Of a DNA stretch of 64,000 nt, positions 10,575 through 20,265 are shown one piece after another (within the stretch, counting starts at the first letter, position 1; each line of letters starts with the position of its first letter). Location of the stretch: contig JAOTON010002206.1 of assembly GCA_034440635.1 (NCBI GenBank), forward strand, positions 1-64,000. The letters are read 5' to 3'. The notes beneath the pieces were generated by a model that worked only from the letters and a program-made list of their open reading frames with translations, ran no database searches and was not told where the DNA came from. Source of the stretch: Lepas anatifera. Its lineage: Eukaryota > Arthropoda > Thecostraca > Lepadidae. Made by a program: the position numbers and the translations under genes.

Positions 10575-10766
10575 CTGGAGAGTCGGACGCACTGGTGGAA
10601 CTTGGTGTCCTCCAACTCCACAGACTTGCTCTTGCCGCGGCCGGTGCTCTCGAACAGCACCTTGTCGTTGGAGGCCGAGCCGCAGCTCGGGCATGCCTGA
10701 CAGGTACACGCGCATCTTGATGCTGCCCACGATCTCACTGCGCAGCACGTTCCCGTTGGAGTTCGC
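10575..10766 (-). CDS. AP1M1: AP-1 mu exon, start of mu homology domain, with +1 insertion
   Basis: The acceptor CACCAG is at 10767-10772 and the donor is AG|GTCAGA at 10574. The exon reads ANSNGNVLRSEIVGSIKMRV, then a YLSGMPELRLG block, then, in the next frame, NDKVLFESTGRGKSKSVELE and a DTKFHQCVRLS block. The family has RLGLNDKVLF without a break. Here the bases are CTC-C-AAC, so one extra C near 10668-10672 shifts the frame. The length is 192 nt where 191 would keep phase. All else is conserved, so an assembly error or a very recent mutation is likeliest. The next exon (RFENDRT in the family) is not seen to the left. Confidence 0.92.
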
Positions 10767-13700
10767 CTGGTGACAAATAGGAAATCGCACTGAGAAAGAC
10801 GTGAGCACAGCAGCTACACATTATTTTATTGACCAGAAAGAAACAAGATGGTGGAAATGCAGGAATCCGGCACGCCCGAGATGCCCGGAACCGTGCAATC
10901 TGCGAGGCATGCCCAGGTGACCGGAGGCGCGAGGTAGACATCACAACGGTGATATGCCTGCTTGAAAACATCATTACTGTACGAAATGGGAACATGCCAG
11001 GAGAGATTGTTGGCAGCATGTTAAAGATATACATAGTGACTTATTTCATACAGAGGTGATCCAACGCGTACTTCCCACCTCTTCGTCGTGGCAGCCATAA
11101 AGCACAACCCCTGTCTCTCAGTACAAACATAACTCAAAAGACCACAAATCCACTAAAACAAGCCAGCCGGCGGCACGCCGACCGTCTTACCAGGAGGTTG
11201 ACCGACTCGATGACGTCCAGGAAGACCTCGTTTTTGCGGTACTTGATGCCCTCGGAGCGCCAGTGGACCGCGTTGGTGACGGCCATCGGCGGCCGGGGGG
11301 CTACCTCCAGCTTGTGGCTCTCCTGGGTAATGTACCTGCAGGCAACAGCCACCGTCAGCCCAGCCCACAACAACACACGGGGCCAGCTCAATTCCCCGCG
11401 TATGAGGCCTCGCTTACAGTCGGCGACCGTCAGCTCAGCTTAGCGTGAGTTTCGAAACTCAAACAATGACCTAGCAGGATCATGTCACATTTCGCCGATT
11501 TTTTCAAGGGTATACATGGTATAGAAAAGATAAACCAGTGATCTCAGACATCAAAATATATACAAAATAGTCACAAAAACTATTAATCGACCATAAACCG
11601 TCATAATCAAGTATGAGCTATCAAAGTCGGCTGCACTGATGAGAACTTAGCATTCTTCATTTTCAGCCAGAGCTTAGAGACACGTGTTACTCTCATCACC
11701 TATGTAATGCAGCCAAAACAAATATACAACATTACAAGCGTAGATTATACTGATACTTTATTTTAAAAGCTTACGTCCACCAACGCAGAGTGACGGACCG
11801 GTCGGACGGGTGTACTCACTCCTGCAGTATTTTGCTGTCGGTGGTCTGCGGATACCCGAAGTCGATGAGCTCATCCAGCAACTCGTAAACGATGACGAAA
11901 TTATCCCGTAGACTCTCCTCTTCTAGCTCTTTGAAGTAGTGCTCGAAGACCTGGCAGTAGCAATGAATTTACACACCCACAATGGCACACCATGTCCCAT
12001 CCATGTCAATGGGCAACAGCTCATGGGAAGAATGCACAGACAGACTTCATTGTACTTACTTCATCTTCTAAAATAAGAATTCTACATACATAGAGATAAA
12101 GTGCTTAAAAACCTTAAACGTTTAGCCCGGTGAGCCTAAAAAACATTCATGCTGATAAGAAATAATTTGTATCTTGATTACTCTTCCGCTTTCCAGAGCT
12201 TCAACCATAAATTGCTCCTCCACAAAATCCAGAATTCGTACAGCATTTCAGGACAAGCGCTTCGTTGGCTCTCATCTTATCTTTGCGATCGAAAACAACG
12301 TGTGATCATTAACGGGAAATGTTCAAATTGGACTGAAGTGCGCTCTGGAACTCCGGAAGGCAGTTTGTTATCACCTCTACTGTTCGTGCTCTTCCTAAAT
12401 GATCTTCCCGACACCATCCAAACCCAAATTTTGATGTTCGCTGACGATGTGAAGCTTTCCAACAAAATTACCTGCACAAGAGATGCAGAATTTCTCCAGA
12501 AAGACCTGGATCACCTCATTCAGTGGTCAGAAACCTGGAAATTAAAGCTAAATCCCACCAAATGTCAATCATTTAGGATCACCCTGAACAAAAAAACAAT
12601 TCTGGCTAGGTACAAAATTCGTAACAACGACCTGGAACATGTTCAAGAAATTCGAGACCTAGGCGTTTGGCTAGACACAAAATGGACGTTTCAGGCTCAT
12701 ATCAACCATACCGTCAGCAAAGCGAATAGGATGCTAGGTTTGCTCATGCGCTCACTCCAGACTAGCCGAACGGCGGGACGACTGAAACCTGCTCCTATTC
12801 TTGCAGCCTTCTTTGGCAACGTTCGCTCCATCTTAGAGTACGGTAGCGTAATCTGGGGTGGAGCCGCAAAAACGCACTTAGATCGACTGGAAAAAATTCA
12901 ACACAAATTTCTGATGTGGTTGGCTGCCCACACTCACGTGCCTCAACAAAATTTATCACTCTCCTACAATGATCTACTTGGTAGTTTCAAAATTACTTCA
13001 CTTTCAAAAAGGCGACTAAAAAGCGACATTCTGTTCGTCTACAAAATTATCATCCACAGAACGGACTCCGCCTTCCTGCTTGGGCACCTACCGTTGCATG
13101 TGCCTCAGCGTCGGACCAGGGAGGGACAAAACCAGCCGCTACACATTCCTTTTGGGAGAGTAGAAACCGTGAGATGTGGATTGTTCATCCGTGCAGTTCG
13201 CGCTTTTAATCATCATGTCAGCACGTATCCTACCATCGACCCTATTATCTCTAGTTTCTCATCGTTTAAATCCTCCGTCATTAAATATCTTAGGGATCAT
13301 CCGTTTTAGTGAACCCATGGTTTTAGGATTTCACTGTTTTATAGCATCATATTTTTCTTTTAATATTTACATGTTTATTTGAATTTAATGTTTCTGCGGT
13401 TGTAACTGTATATGTGACTATCAGTTCATCATCTCTTGTAAATATTCACGTATTGTTTTATCCATTGACTTGAGCTGTAAGTGGGATAATCCTGTTGCTC
13501 ATGTATACTGAATAAATACAAATAAAAATAAATTACATTTTTCTTTGAGAAAGGCTGATAAAATTATAAACAGACGGCAGCCAAACAGGGACCGATGGTT
13601 TCGGAGACAGCCGAGGCTTGGTTAAAAGCAGCATGTTGCAAATAGAAACGCCCGCTCTAAAACGCAGCTAAAGGAACATGCAATAAATGGAGAGCTAAGT

Positions 13701-14703
13701 GTATCAAATGCGAACAGGGTAACGATGAAATCGCATCAAACATGAAGCGCCAAAATTCCCAGGAGCGCTATAGCCCTGTCTCACCTGGACCACTCTGTGC
13801 AGAAACACAAACACCAGGCTGACGTTGGCGTTCTTGCGGGAGGTGCTCACCACGTACACGTTACTGTGCTTGATGTACATGAAGGTGCACCCCTGGGTCT
13901 GAAACACGCACTCGTCGTCACGACATCGCCGCTTCGTGCGCAGGACGTGCGAACGAAACGTGCTGCAACGAAAATAGTTCCACAGTCATGGGTAATCATG
14001 AATATAAGCACTTCCCACAATTGGATGGTAGGGTCAGCAGGAACTGCTTTGAGGAAGGGCGTGATAAACAGGCAGAACCGGTGAAAATAAAATTACGCTT
14101 CTGAGACGACCTAACTAACCGAGGAATCCGCGTAGTGTATACTTTTTATGCCCATACGAGGATTGTCAGCCTCGTAGCATATACTACATCGTCGCCACTA
14201 CCACCGCCCAATCACGACGCCTCACCATACGCGCAAAAATGGAGGCTCCAGAGAATACTTGAATAATACACATATGTTCTTTCTAGCACATACAAGTAAC
14301 ACACAAAAGTCTAACAGAAGGCACCAATAATTGACACTCAAAACGATCCATACACACTTTTTATTAAAGAAATGTTCTACCTACATAAGTTCAAATGGCG
14401 GATGAACTCATTAATGACTGCATGCTTTATATGCGATCCTGAAGATTAATTATTGAATACATTCGAAATGTAAATCAATAGAGCCTTGTAGCTAATTATG
14501 AATTATTAGTACGCTCATAACATTGATTCCGTATTTTGTTAAAGTAGCAATAAGTAGCAACATGCGGTAGCCTGGGCTTAGCCCTCTCTTACCTGAATGA
14601 TGGGCGACAGGTTACCCTCCTCCTCCCTATCCATCAGCAGTGGCATGAACTTGTCAATAACGCTGGGTTCGATATCACCTCGATAATTTCGCGAGATCAG
14701 AAC
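10575..14703 (-). CDS. AP1M1: Clathrin adaptor AP-1 complex subunit mu, partial gene (five exons)
   Basis: Five minus-strand exons join, phase to phase, into about 230 residues corresponding to roughly residues 15-244 of the ~423-residue AP-1 mu chain. This medium subunit of the AP-1 adaptor binds tyrosine-based sorting signals and links cargo to clathrin at the trans-Golgi network and endosomes. The first three exons encode the longin-like N-terminal domain; the last two open the mu homology domain, including KNEVFLDVIESVNLL, whose F and D (VFLDV) are the signal-binding pocket residues known from mu chains. All visible junctions are GT-AG. The first short exon (start codon) and the exons after residue ~244 are not found in the window. 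Introns are 694, 1834, 484 and 424 nt; the second holds an antisense LINE. One exon has an extra base. Identity is firm. AP-1 is preferred to AP-2 because of the EGIKYRKNEVFLDV and KSVELED stretches. Confidence 0.93.
11191..11335 (-). CDS. AP1M1: AP-1 mu exon (YITQESHK...VNLL)
   Basis: The acceptor TTGCCTGCAG lies at 11336-11345 and the donor CTG|GTAAGA at 11190. The 145-nt exon completes the split glutamate codon from the previous exon and reads YITQESHKLEVAPRPP, then MAVTNAVHWRSEGIKYRKNE and VFLDVIESVNLL. It covers the linker between the longin-like domain and the mu homology domain and the first strand of the latter. The frame is clean. Confidence 0.95.
11820..11950 (-). CDS. AP1M1: AP-1 mu exon (VFEHYFKELEEES...KILQE)
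   Basis: The acceptor is CTGCCAG at 11951-11957 and the donor GA|GTGAGT at 11819. The 131-nt exon encodes VFEHYFKELEEESLRDNFVI followed by VYELLDELIDFGYPQTTDSK and ILQ, ending in a split glutamate codon. This is the most conserved part of the N-terminal longin-like domain in AP medium chains (the family has 'VF.EYFKELEEESIRDNFVIIYELLDEL.DFGYPQ'). The frame is clean. Confidence 0.96.
12120..13535 (+). mobile_element. 5'-truncated CR1/Jockey-type LINE in AP-1 mu intron
   Basis: A non-LTR retrotransposon fragment lies inside the 1834-nt intron between the exons at 11820 and 13785, antisense to the host gene. It starts within the RT domain (about the LDYSSAF block) and ends with a 3' tail of short A-rich units, AATAAATACAAATAAAAATA, near 13510-13530, typical of this group. 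Truncation at the 5' end is the usual result of incomplete reverse transcription. No target-site duplication could be fixed by eye. Confidence 0.8.
12149..13309 (+). CDS. Reverse transcriptase C-terminal half (LINE ORF2 fragment)
   Basis: An uninterrupted 386-codon frame encodes the RT palm and C-terminal region of a CR1/Jockey-like LINE. It shows an A-box remnant LDYSSAF (residues 9-15), the block LRWLSSYLCDRKQRVIINGK, a B-box reading SGTPEGSLLSPLLF where the family has SGVPQGS.LGPLLF, and the catalytic FADD (97-100) followed by VKLS. The region after FADD (DLDHLIQWSETWKLKLNPTK, then RDLGVWLD and LEYGSVIWGG) is standard for the group. The endonuclease and N-terminal RT are absent, so the fragment cannot move by itself. 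The ATG at 12149 is incidental. The long open frame suggests a fairly recent insertion. Confidence 0.85.
   Translation: MLIRNNLYLDYSSAFQSFNHKLLLHKIQNSYSISGQALRWLSSYLCDRKQRVIINGKCSNWTEVRSGTPEGSLLSPLLFVLFLNDLPDTIQTQILMFADDVKLSNKITCTRDAEFLQKDLDHLIQWSETWKLKLNPTKCQSFRITLNKKTILARYKIRNNDLEHVQEIRDLGVWLDTKWTFQAHINHTVSKANRMLGLLMRSLQTSRTAGRLKPAPILAAFFGNVRSILEYGSVIWGGAAKTHLDRLEKIQHKFLMWLAAHTHVPQQNLSLSYNDLLGSFKITSLSKRRLKSDILFVYKIIIHRTDSAFLLGHLPLHVPQRRTREGQNQPLHIPFGRVETVRCGLFIRAVRAFNHHVSTYPTIDPIISSFSSFKSSVIKYLRDHPF
13785..13898 (-). CDS. AP1M1: AP-1 mu exon (TQGCTFMYIKHSNVY...HRVVQ)
   Basis: The exon is placed from the acceptor GTGTTTCAG|ACC at 13899 to the donor CAG|GTGAGA at 13784, giving 38 whole codons: TQGCTFMYIKHSNVYVVSTS, then RKNANVSLVF and VFLHRVVQ. 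The start was chosen because joining it to ...SPIIQ restores the family's 'PI.Q(T/A)..CTF.YIK' pattern. Open frame continues upstream but is unlike the family, so a longer exon is improbable. It belongs to the longin-like domain. Confidence 0.94.
14593..14703 (-). CDS. AP1M1: AP-1 mu exon (VLISRNYRGD...LSPIIQ)
   Basis: The acceptor is ACGGCAG at 14704-14710 and the donor CAG|GTAAGA at 14592. The 37 codons read VLISRNYRGDIEPSVIDKFM and PLLMDREEEGNLSPIIQ. In the family this segment starts at residue 15, directly after the MS(A/S)SA.(F/Y)VLD.KGK start, so one more short coding exon must lie at higher coordinates. I could not find it among the repeats to the right. Confidence 0.94.
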
Positions 14704-14710
14704 CTGCCGT

Positions 14711-15510
14711 AAGTCGAGACATGCCAGTAAGACTCACTATGCGTCAATGGTCAGAGTTTCCCTGTCCTACCGGGGACCATGGCAGCTACCTGCGACAGAC
14801 TCAGGGATGAGCTGAAACTAATGCCGCCTTGCAGACTAGAATACCACTGGGGAGCTCTGGGACCACCCTGCCTAACACCACCGTCCGAGTCTCGCACACC
14901 CTACACCAGCTCTGAATGGCTGAACATAGGATGTATTCCTGGTAAAGAAAATACCAATACAACTACTGTTGCCCGCATGCCACACTACACAGCTTACACC
15001 TATTAGGCAGTATCTGACAACTGTGACACCAATTTGTGCCACAAATCCGAAAACCGCAAGTAGGCATGCCCTAACTGACACTCCCCCGGCCCATAATATA
15101 AAACAGGCACACTATGTTAGAATAAGATTACACACAATGCAAGGATTACAAAAATAATAAACTGAAAGAGAACCCTCACCTCAATACAGGGTATTTCAAA
15201 ATAATTACACAAGTTTGTGAATTTATCGCTGAAAAAACAGGTAGACACAGAAGCATGAGCCAAATATTTGTTTAAAACCCATGTGCCGGTCATTTTCCCG
15301 CTGATTGTCCTGGGTGTATACCAACGATAGACTACATTACGACTGAAAACCTAAAAATCACCTTTTAATGCAAGATTTCGATAATTCACACTATTGGTGC
15401 GAGCTCCGTTGTGGTTTAGACAGGCACTGATCCGGGGAAGAAAACAACGATACGACCTTCTTCCACACTGTAGCTTGCACGAACTAAAGGCAGTCTGACA
15501 CCTGCTTCAG
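14711..15510. other. Presumed first intron of AP-1 mu, no feature
   Basis: Only short open frames without family resemblance. The initiating exon of AP-1 mu should lie here or further right but is too short to identify by eye. Confidence 0.45.
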
Positions 15511-15540
15511 TATGGGCTATGGGGGACCCCATAGCCCATA
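15511..15540. repeat. Perfect 14-bp inverted repeat with 2-nt loop
   Basis: TATGGGCTATGGGG is followed by GA and then the exact reverse complement of the first arm. The hairpin has no mismatch and no poly-T tail. Confidence 0.9.
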
Positions 15541-15612
15541 TTCGGTATCCAGGGCAATAATCAATTGCTGAATAGCTCATGCAGGCTACGCTATTGTGTA
15601 TTCCACAGACAG

Positions 15613-15957
15613 CCGGTCCAGCAGCTCAGTTGGTAGAGCGCTGGGCTACGGTCTGCTGCTCAGAAGCATGCAGTGGCAGTGCATGTCCAGGCTTGGGATC
15701 GATTCCTCTGAGATGCCCCGGCACTCAACATTTACCCGACGTAGGTCGGCAGGCAACTAACTGGTGAGAGGGGGACCTGAGCAGGGCGGCCGTCCCAGTG
15801 TTTTGCGGAACATTAAATCCTGGCTTCTAAATCAGCCCTTCATTGCGGGGGTCGCTCGTTCAGATGGTGGGGTCAAAGTTTCCGTGACAAGTCCCTTGCT
15901 GACTTTAGAGGGAATCCAACTCCAAAACCAAACTTGCAACATGGAAATTAAAAAAAT
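15613..15957 (+). mobile_element. tRNA-derived SINE family S1, copy 1
   Basis: The head carries a pol III A box, CAGCTCAGTTGGTAGAGCG (15620-15640), and a B-box-like GGGATCGATTCC near 15695-15706, followed by a ~240-bp body shared with copies at 19817 and 51547, and an A-rich tail (AAATTAAAAAAA). Between the boxes sits the hairpin CATGCA-gtggcag-TGCATG, so the boxes are farther apart than in a tRNA. The body contains the conserved block GGGCGGCCGTCCC. This is the most diverged of the three copies. Confidence 0.85.
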
Positions 15958-16638
15958 ACCACTTCCACTTTTGCCTTTTCTTTTGCTGTCAATCCCATGT
16001 TGGAGCCACGAAGCTAGAGCTTGCAGTAAAACAAAACCAAAAACAACTACCAAGTCCTTGAAAAGGGAAGACTAGAGGTAAAAATGTGACAGGCCACCAA
16101 GCTTGTGTAACTCTTTTTGAAGCACTCTGTACATCATTCTAAGATTTTTAATACCAAACTTCAGCTTTTCCACTTACCTTTCCTTTAGAATCCAACAGAT
16201 ATATTGATGACACTGACATGATTGAGCTTTGAAGTCAGAGCTAATGAAAAACCTGAAATGAAGCATATCCAATGTTATAAATATCCAATGATTAAAGCTA
16301 ACTATCACATAAAACTGGCAGAGCATAGCTAACAGGGACAGACTAGAATGGTATTGATGGAACACAGGACAAAAACCAACATTTGTAAAAGAAGCTACTT
16401 TCCTTCCTGAAAATATTCTGTAGACTTACTGTGTGAACATATATAATATATCCCCTTCTTTGCTTCATATATTTGCATTATTCTATAACTCACTTTGAAA
16501 GACACTCATAGGGCAACATTTTTGTATTTATGTTTTACAGAGTTCATTGCACAGAAATGACTGAGTTTATAAAAAAAGCATCTGGCAAAAAATATAGCCA
16601 AGAAAATGTGAGAGTACCAAATTTCAGTACAAAACATA
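15958..16638. other. No feature recognised
   Basis: AT-rich DNA without recognisable exon or repeat termini. Confidence 0.45.
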
Positions 16639-17155
16639 GGGCCTGTTCCAGCGCCTCCTCAAACCTGCTCCAACCTCCTCAAGGCTTCTCCAACTTCCTC
16701 TCGCCCGGTCCAGCGCCTCCTTAAACTTCCTCCAAGCTCGCCAAAGCTCATCTCAAATCTAATCCAACCTCCTCCTCCTCCTCTCAAACGAATGGTGGTT
16801 TTTCAGAGGAGGTTGGAGGAGCTCAATTGTGGCGCACCGAATTTCAATTGAGAAACTAAAATAAGTTGTTTTACAGTGAGAAATGACATTTGTGGGCAGC
16901 AAAAGGTTTTGATTAGGTGGTTTTTCTGTATTCCACTTTCACTAAAATACATTAAATGAGTATCAGAGGCCTTAATCAAATTCGATTAGTTTCTTAGCTG
17001 CGCCACGCCCGCCATATTGGCGCTGATCAGGCGCAATCAGCTGATCTCATCCAATCTCATCAGAAATCGGTCCAGCGGACACTGGTTTTTGCGCCTGCTC
17101 CGACTTACTCCAAGCTACTCTCATCTTTTTTCTAAGGAGGCGCTGGAACAAACCC
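16639..17155. mobile_element. 517-bp TIR element (MITE) with ATA flanks
   Basis: Ends are inverted copies: GGGCCTGTTCCAGCGCCTCC at left and GGAGGCGCTGGAACAAACCC at right, differing at two positions. ATA precedes and follows the element (16636-16638, 17156-17158), compatible with a 3-bp target duplication. GGGCCTGTTC-type ends with a 3-bp duplication are known in PIF/Harbinger-like elements; assignment is inference. The interior has repeated CTCC(A/T)A(A/C)CCTCCTC blocks near the left end and GGAGGTTGGAGGAG at 16815, adding subterminal inverted repeats. No coding capacity. Confidence 0.75.
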
Positions 17156-17625
17156 ATAAATATATGAAGGAAGCAAAGAACTTGTAATCGAACAGCACAA
17201 ATACATTTTGGGATGGCAAATTCTTCTGTTGAATGGCCAAGGTTAGACAAAGATTTGTGATGTTTGAGATATAACAGATTAGTTACACAGCAACACCAGG
17301 ATAAAGTTCAGTATTTTACCCATGCCTTCACCTGCATCTGCCCAGTTGGCTTTCACTGCTGGGTACAAGCTTTCAGCTGGTTTAGAGCTATTCAGAAACA
17401 TTTTAAAATAGGGTTTGGACAAAAGGGTCTATACAAAAGCATCTCAAGAGGGTCTTTTTGTCATCAAGCAAAACATGGTTTCAAAGATACCATACAAAAG
17501 AAATTTTCAATTAACATAAAGTTTCTAAGTCCATACACATATATTTCACAGTAAAAACGTCCATTAAGTACACACATCCAGACAACAACACTTAATCCAC
17601 CTTCTATAGAATTTGACAGACTTTG
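17156..17625. other. No feature recognised
   Basis: AT-rich sequence with only chance open frames. Confidence 0.45.
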
Positions 17626-17712
17626 GGCACAGCAAATCAAGCAAATCCAGGCACAGCAAATCCAGCAAATCCAGGCACAGTAAATCCAGCAAATCCAGGC
17701 ACAGCAAATCCA
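17626..17712. repeat. 24-bp minisatellite, about 3.6 units
   Basis: The unit GGCACAGCAAATCCAGCAAATCCA repeats with one or two changes. Each unit itself contains AGCAAATCC twice. The open frames on the minus strand (CAWICWICCAWIC-type) are by-products of the repeat. Confidence 0.9.
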
Positions 17713-19442
17713 GTGCTCCACAGACTTGAGTCGGGAGTTTCTGGAAGAGCATAAGAAAATCAGTCAATGAATGCCTTTTGCAAGCTGAAATTAGAATTGT
17801 TTTCATAATTTTAATACCAAATATAATTCTTGTTACATAGAGATATCTTTATAAGTCCAAAGAAAACATCCCAGCATGTAGCTTTTTTGTCATTTCTTAC
17901 ATCATGTTTTGATTACCAAATCAAGCCTGCCAAATCATCTAGCCAAGGCCCCCCCAACAGTGATGGTGTGATGTCACATGGGTATGAAGGAAATTTTCTT
18001 CTGTCAGTTTTTTTTCTAAATATTCCAAATTTGTATGCTTTCATTCACATGTAAGTGTACACAAGAAAACAAACTATATTCACCTTTAGAGGAAAAGTAT
18101 TCTGTTTGAATAAGGTTGTCTTTTTGGAACAATTCTGATTGTATTGATTGATACAGCTTGAAGGCAGGGGCAAATGACATCCCCGAGGCAAGCAGGAAAA
18201 TCTTGAACATACCTTGAAATAAGGGATGCTTAAATTTTGCATCTTGCACATGCAAGATATCTGCTGTTCATGAGTTTCCATTGCTTTGGTTCTTGAGGGA
18301 TTGTGTGTATGTGGCTGTCAAGGGTCGAATGTACAGTTTTATTTTGACTCCTTCAAAATGGAATAAAAAAATTGTATCAGTAATAACAATACACCCAAGT
18401 TGGAAAAAGTCTGCCCCAGCAACCAAACTTCTGCCCCACTTGAGGCAGGCTTGGGGCTGCCTGATACACCTCATGGTTCACTAATAGGAGATATTAGAAA
18501 TTTAGTACAACTCAAGAGAGAATAATTCCATTCAACACTGAACTTTTTAAAGAAAATTACACTAAACTATCATCCAGATTTAAATAAGAATAAAAAAGCA
18601 ATACCCACATTTTAAATTACAAAGAATGTAGTAAGGATAAGGACAAACCTAGGAATTAACATATTTCAAGAGGGATGAAATCCAGGGTGAGGAAGCACTT
18701 ATTATTTCAGCATATCAATATTTTGAGCCACCACCTATACATAAATTTGCAGAAAATCACATCACTAGTCCACAAATGCAATTCCTACGTAAGTAGTTGT
18801 TCCTCTTCCTCTCTCTCCTCCCCTCATAGAAGGCAAGATTACTTTCAGTATAGAAGAGTAAAAGGCACGCGGCTGTTAAGTGTAATTTTTCCATGTTTTT
18901 ACCCATACGACTTCGTGGGTTACCCACACCAACCATAAAAAACGCACAAAAAAACATTGTCTTCCACACACATTCCCACCCATACGCCATACGCCGCGCC
19001 CTATTTGTCACTCATTCATCACAATATCCTCATTCGCTGCCAGGTACAAGTTCTTAAAATCCTCCAGTATGGTTGATAACTCTCAGATAAACTTTGAATA
19101 AAGATAAAAATACTCCATATTTTTCTTGGAAGTGTGAGGCAGGCTGGGGAAAGGACTTTGTCATCGTGTTATCTCACGGCCCCAGCACAGGGAGAGGATC
19201 AGGGGATGCATCCTTCCAACTTTCAAAAAAGGGGAGAGAGTCCTCCAACTTTCCTAGGCGCCTCTGGAGCGCTACAACAACATTTACTTTATTTTCCGAA
19301 TATAACAAAAAATTCCGATCGGGCGCTAGAAAGACACACCAACATTATAACACTACCCTAGGCCCACGGCCGCTCGTTTCGGTTGACCCGGCACCACCAG
19401 GGGTCTTTTTGTATACACCGTGCCTGGGGCAGGGCTGAAAAC
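17713..19442. other. No gene recognised
   Basis: About 1.7 kb, moderately AT-rich, with small open frames in all directions and no family resemblance. No paired termini found. Confidence 0.45.
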
Positions 19443-19501
19443 CCTAGTCAAAAAGTCCTATAGGATCCTGAAGGATTTTTGTTTGGAAAATCCTATAGGA
19501 T

Positions 19502-19770
19502 CCTATGCATAGGATTCCGCATAGGATTCTGCATAGGATTCCGCATAGGATTCCGCATAGGATTCTGCACCGGATTCCGCATAGGATTCTGCATAGGATT
19601 CCGCACAGGATTCCGCATAGGATTCCGCATATGATTCCGCATATGATTCCGCATATGATTCCGCATAGGATTCCGCATAGGATTCCGCATATGATTCCGC
19701 ATAGGATTCCGCATAGGATTCCGCATAGGATTCCGCATAGGATTCCGCATAGGATTCCTATGCGGAATCC
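19502..19770. repeat. 12-bp minisatellite CATAGGATTCCG, inverting at its right end
   Basis: About 22 units of CATAGGATTCCG with variants CATATGATTCCG, CATAGGATTCTG, CACAGGATTCCG and CACCGGATTCCG. At 19740-19770 the orientation flips: GGATTCCGCATAGGA, one T, then its exact reverse complement. Because 12 is a multiple of three, all frames stay open on both strands, which creates long spurious proteins (MRNPMRNP, HRIPHRIP, GILCGILC). Confidence 0.92.
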
Positions 19771-19782
19771 TATGCGGAATCC

Positions 19783-19816
19783 CCGGTAGATGCTATGCTC
19801 TACCAATTGAGCCGCC
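19783..19816 (-). repeat. tRNA-like A-box head in reverse orientation
   Basis: Read on the minus strand it gives GGCGGCTCAATTGGTAGAGC followed by ATAGCATCTACC, i.e. the first part of a tRNA or tRNA-derived SINE with an A box. It abuts the S1 SINE head-to-head. It has no T arm, so it is only a fragment. Confidence 0.7.
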
Positions 19817-20172
19817 CCGGTAGCTCAGTTAGTAGAGCGTTGGGCTCAGGCCCGCTGCGCAGAAGCATGCAGTGGCAGTGCATGCCCAGGCTTGGGATCG
19901 GTTCCCCTGAGACGCTCCGGCGCTTAAAAGTTTACCCGACGTACAGGTCGGCTGGCAACTGACTGATGAGAGGGTGACCTGAGCGGGGCGGCCGTCCCCG
20001 TGCTTTGTGGGACGTTAAACTTTGGCTTCTAAATCAACCCATCATTGTGGGAGTTGCTCATTCGGGTGGTGGGGTCGGGGTCTCCGTGACAAGTCCATCG
20101 ATGACTTTAGTGAAACTCCGACTCCAACAGCCGAACTGGGAACAACTTGGACAAAATTAAAAAAAAAAAATT
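19817..20172 (+). mobile_element. tRNA-derived SINE family S1, copy 2
   Basis: It starts CCGGTAGCTCAGTTAGTAGAGCG, has B-box-like GGGATCGGTTCC, the same body as the copies at 15613 and 51547 (GACCTGAGCGGGGCGGCCGTCC, GGGACGTTAAACTTTGGC), and ends in AAAATTAAAAAAAAAAAA. It is nested in the 12-bp array element. Pol III promoter boxes look intact. Confidence 0.88.
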
Positions 20173-20265
20173 ATTAAAAATCCTATGCAGAATCCTATGC
20201 AGAAACCTATGCATAGGATTCTATAGGATTTGTTTGGAAAATCCTATAGGATTTTTTTACTAGGG

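Larger units (their letters stand above)
19443..20265. mobile_element. Composite TIR element with 12-bp array and SINE insertion
   Basis: The left end, CCCTAGTCAAAAAGTCCTATAGG, and the right end, CCTATAGGATTTTTTTACTAGGG, are inverted partners, and each is followed inward by TTTGTTTGGAAAATCCTATAGG in mirrored order. Between them lie a 12-bp minisatellite (19502-19770), a tRNA-like head in reverse (19783-19816) and SINE S1 copy 2 (19817-20172). After the SINE the ATCCTATGCAGA units resume, so the SINE inserted into the array. The family is unknown; no clear target duplication was seen. No coding capacity beyond repeat-encoded frames. Confidence 0.7.

Noticed and set aside
10660..10675. Programmed +1 ribosomal frameshift in AP-1 mu
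   Set aside because: No such mechanism is known in this family, no slippery context or pause structure stands out, and a similar extra base in TOMM20 favours sequence error.
15613..15710. Functional tRNA gene at the S1 SINE heads
   Set aside because: The A-to-B box distance is too large, no cloverleaf can be drawn, and the full unit occurs three times with an A-rich tail.
19444..19806. Long open frames encoding MRNP/HRIP/GILC repeats on both strands
   Set aside because: They are products of a 12-bp tandem repeat, open in all frames because 12 is divisible by three; they are not genes.
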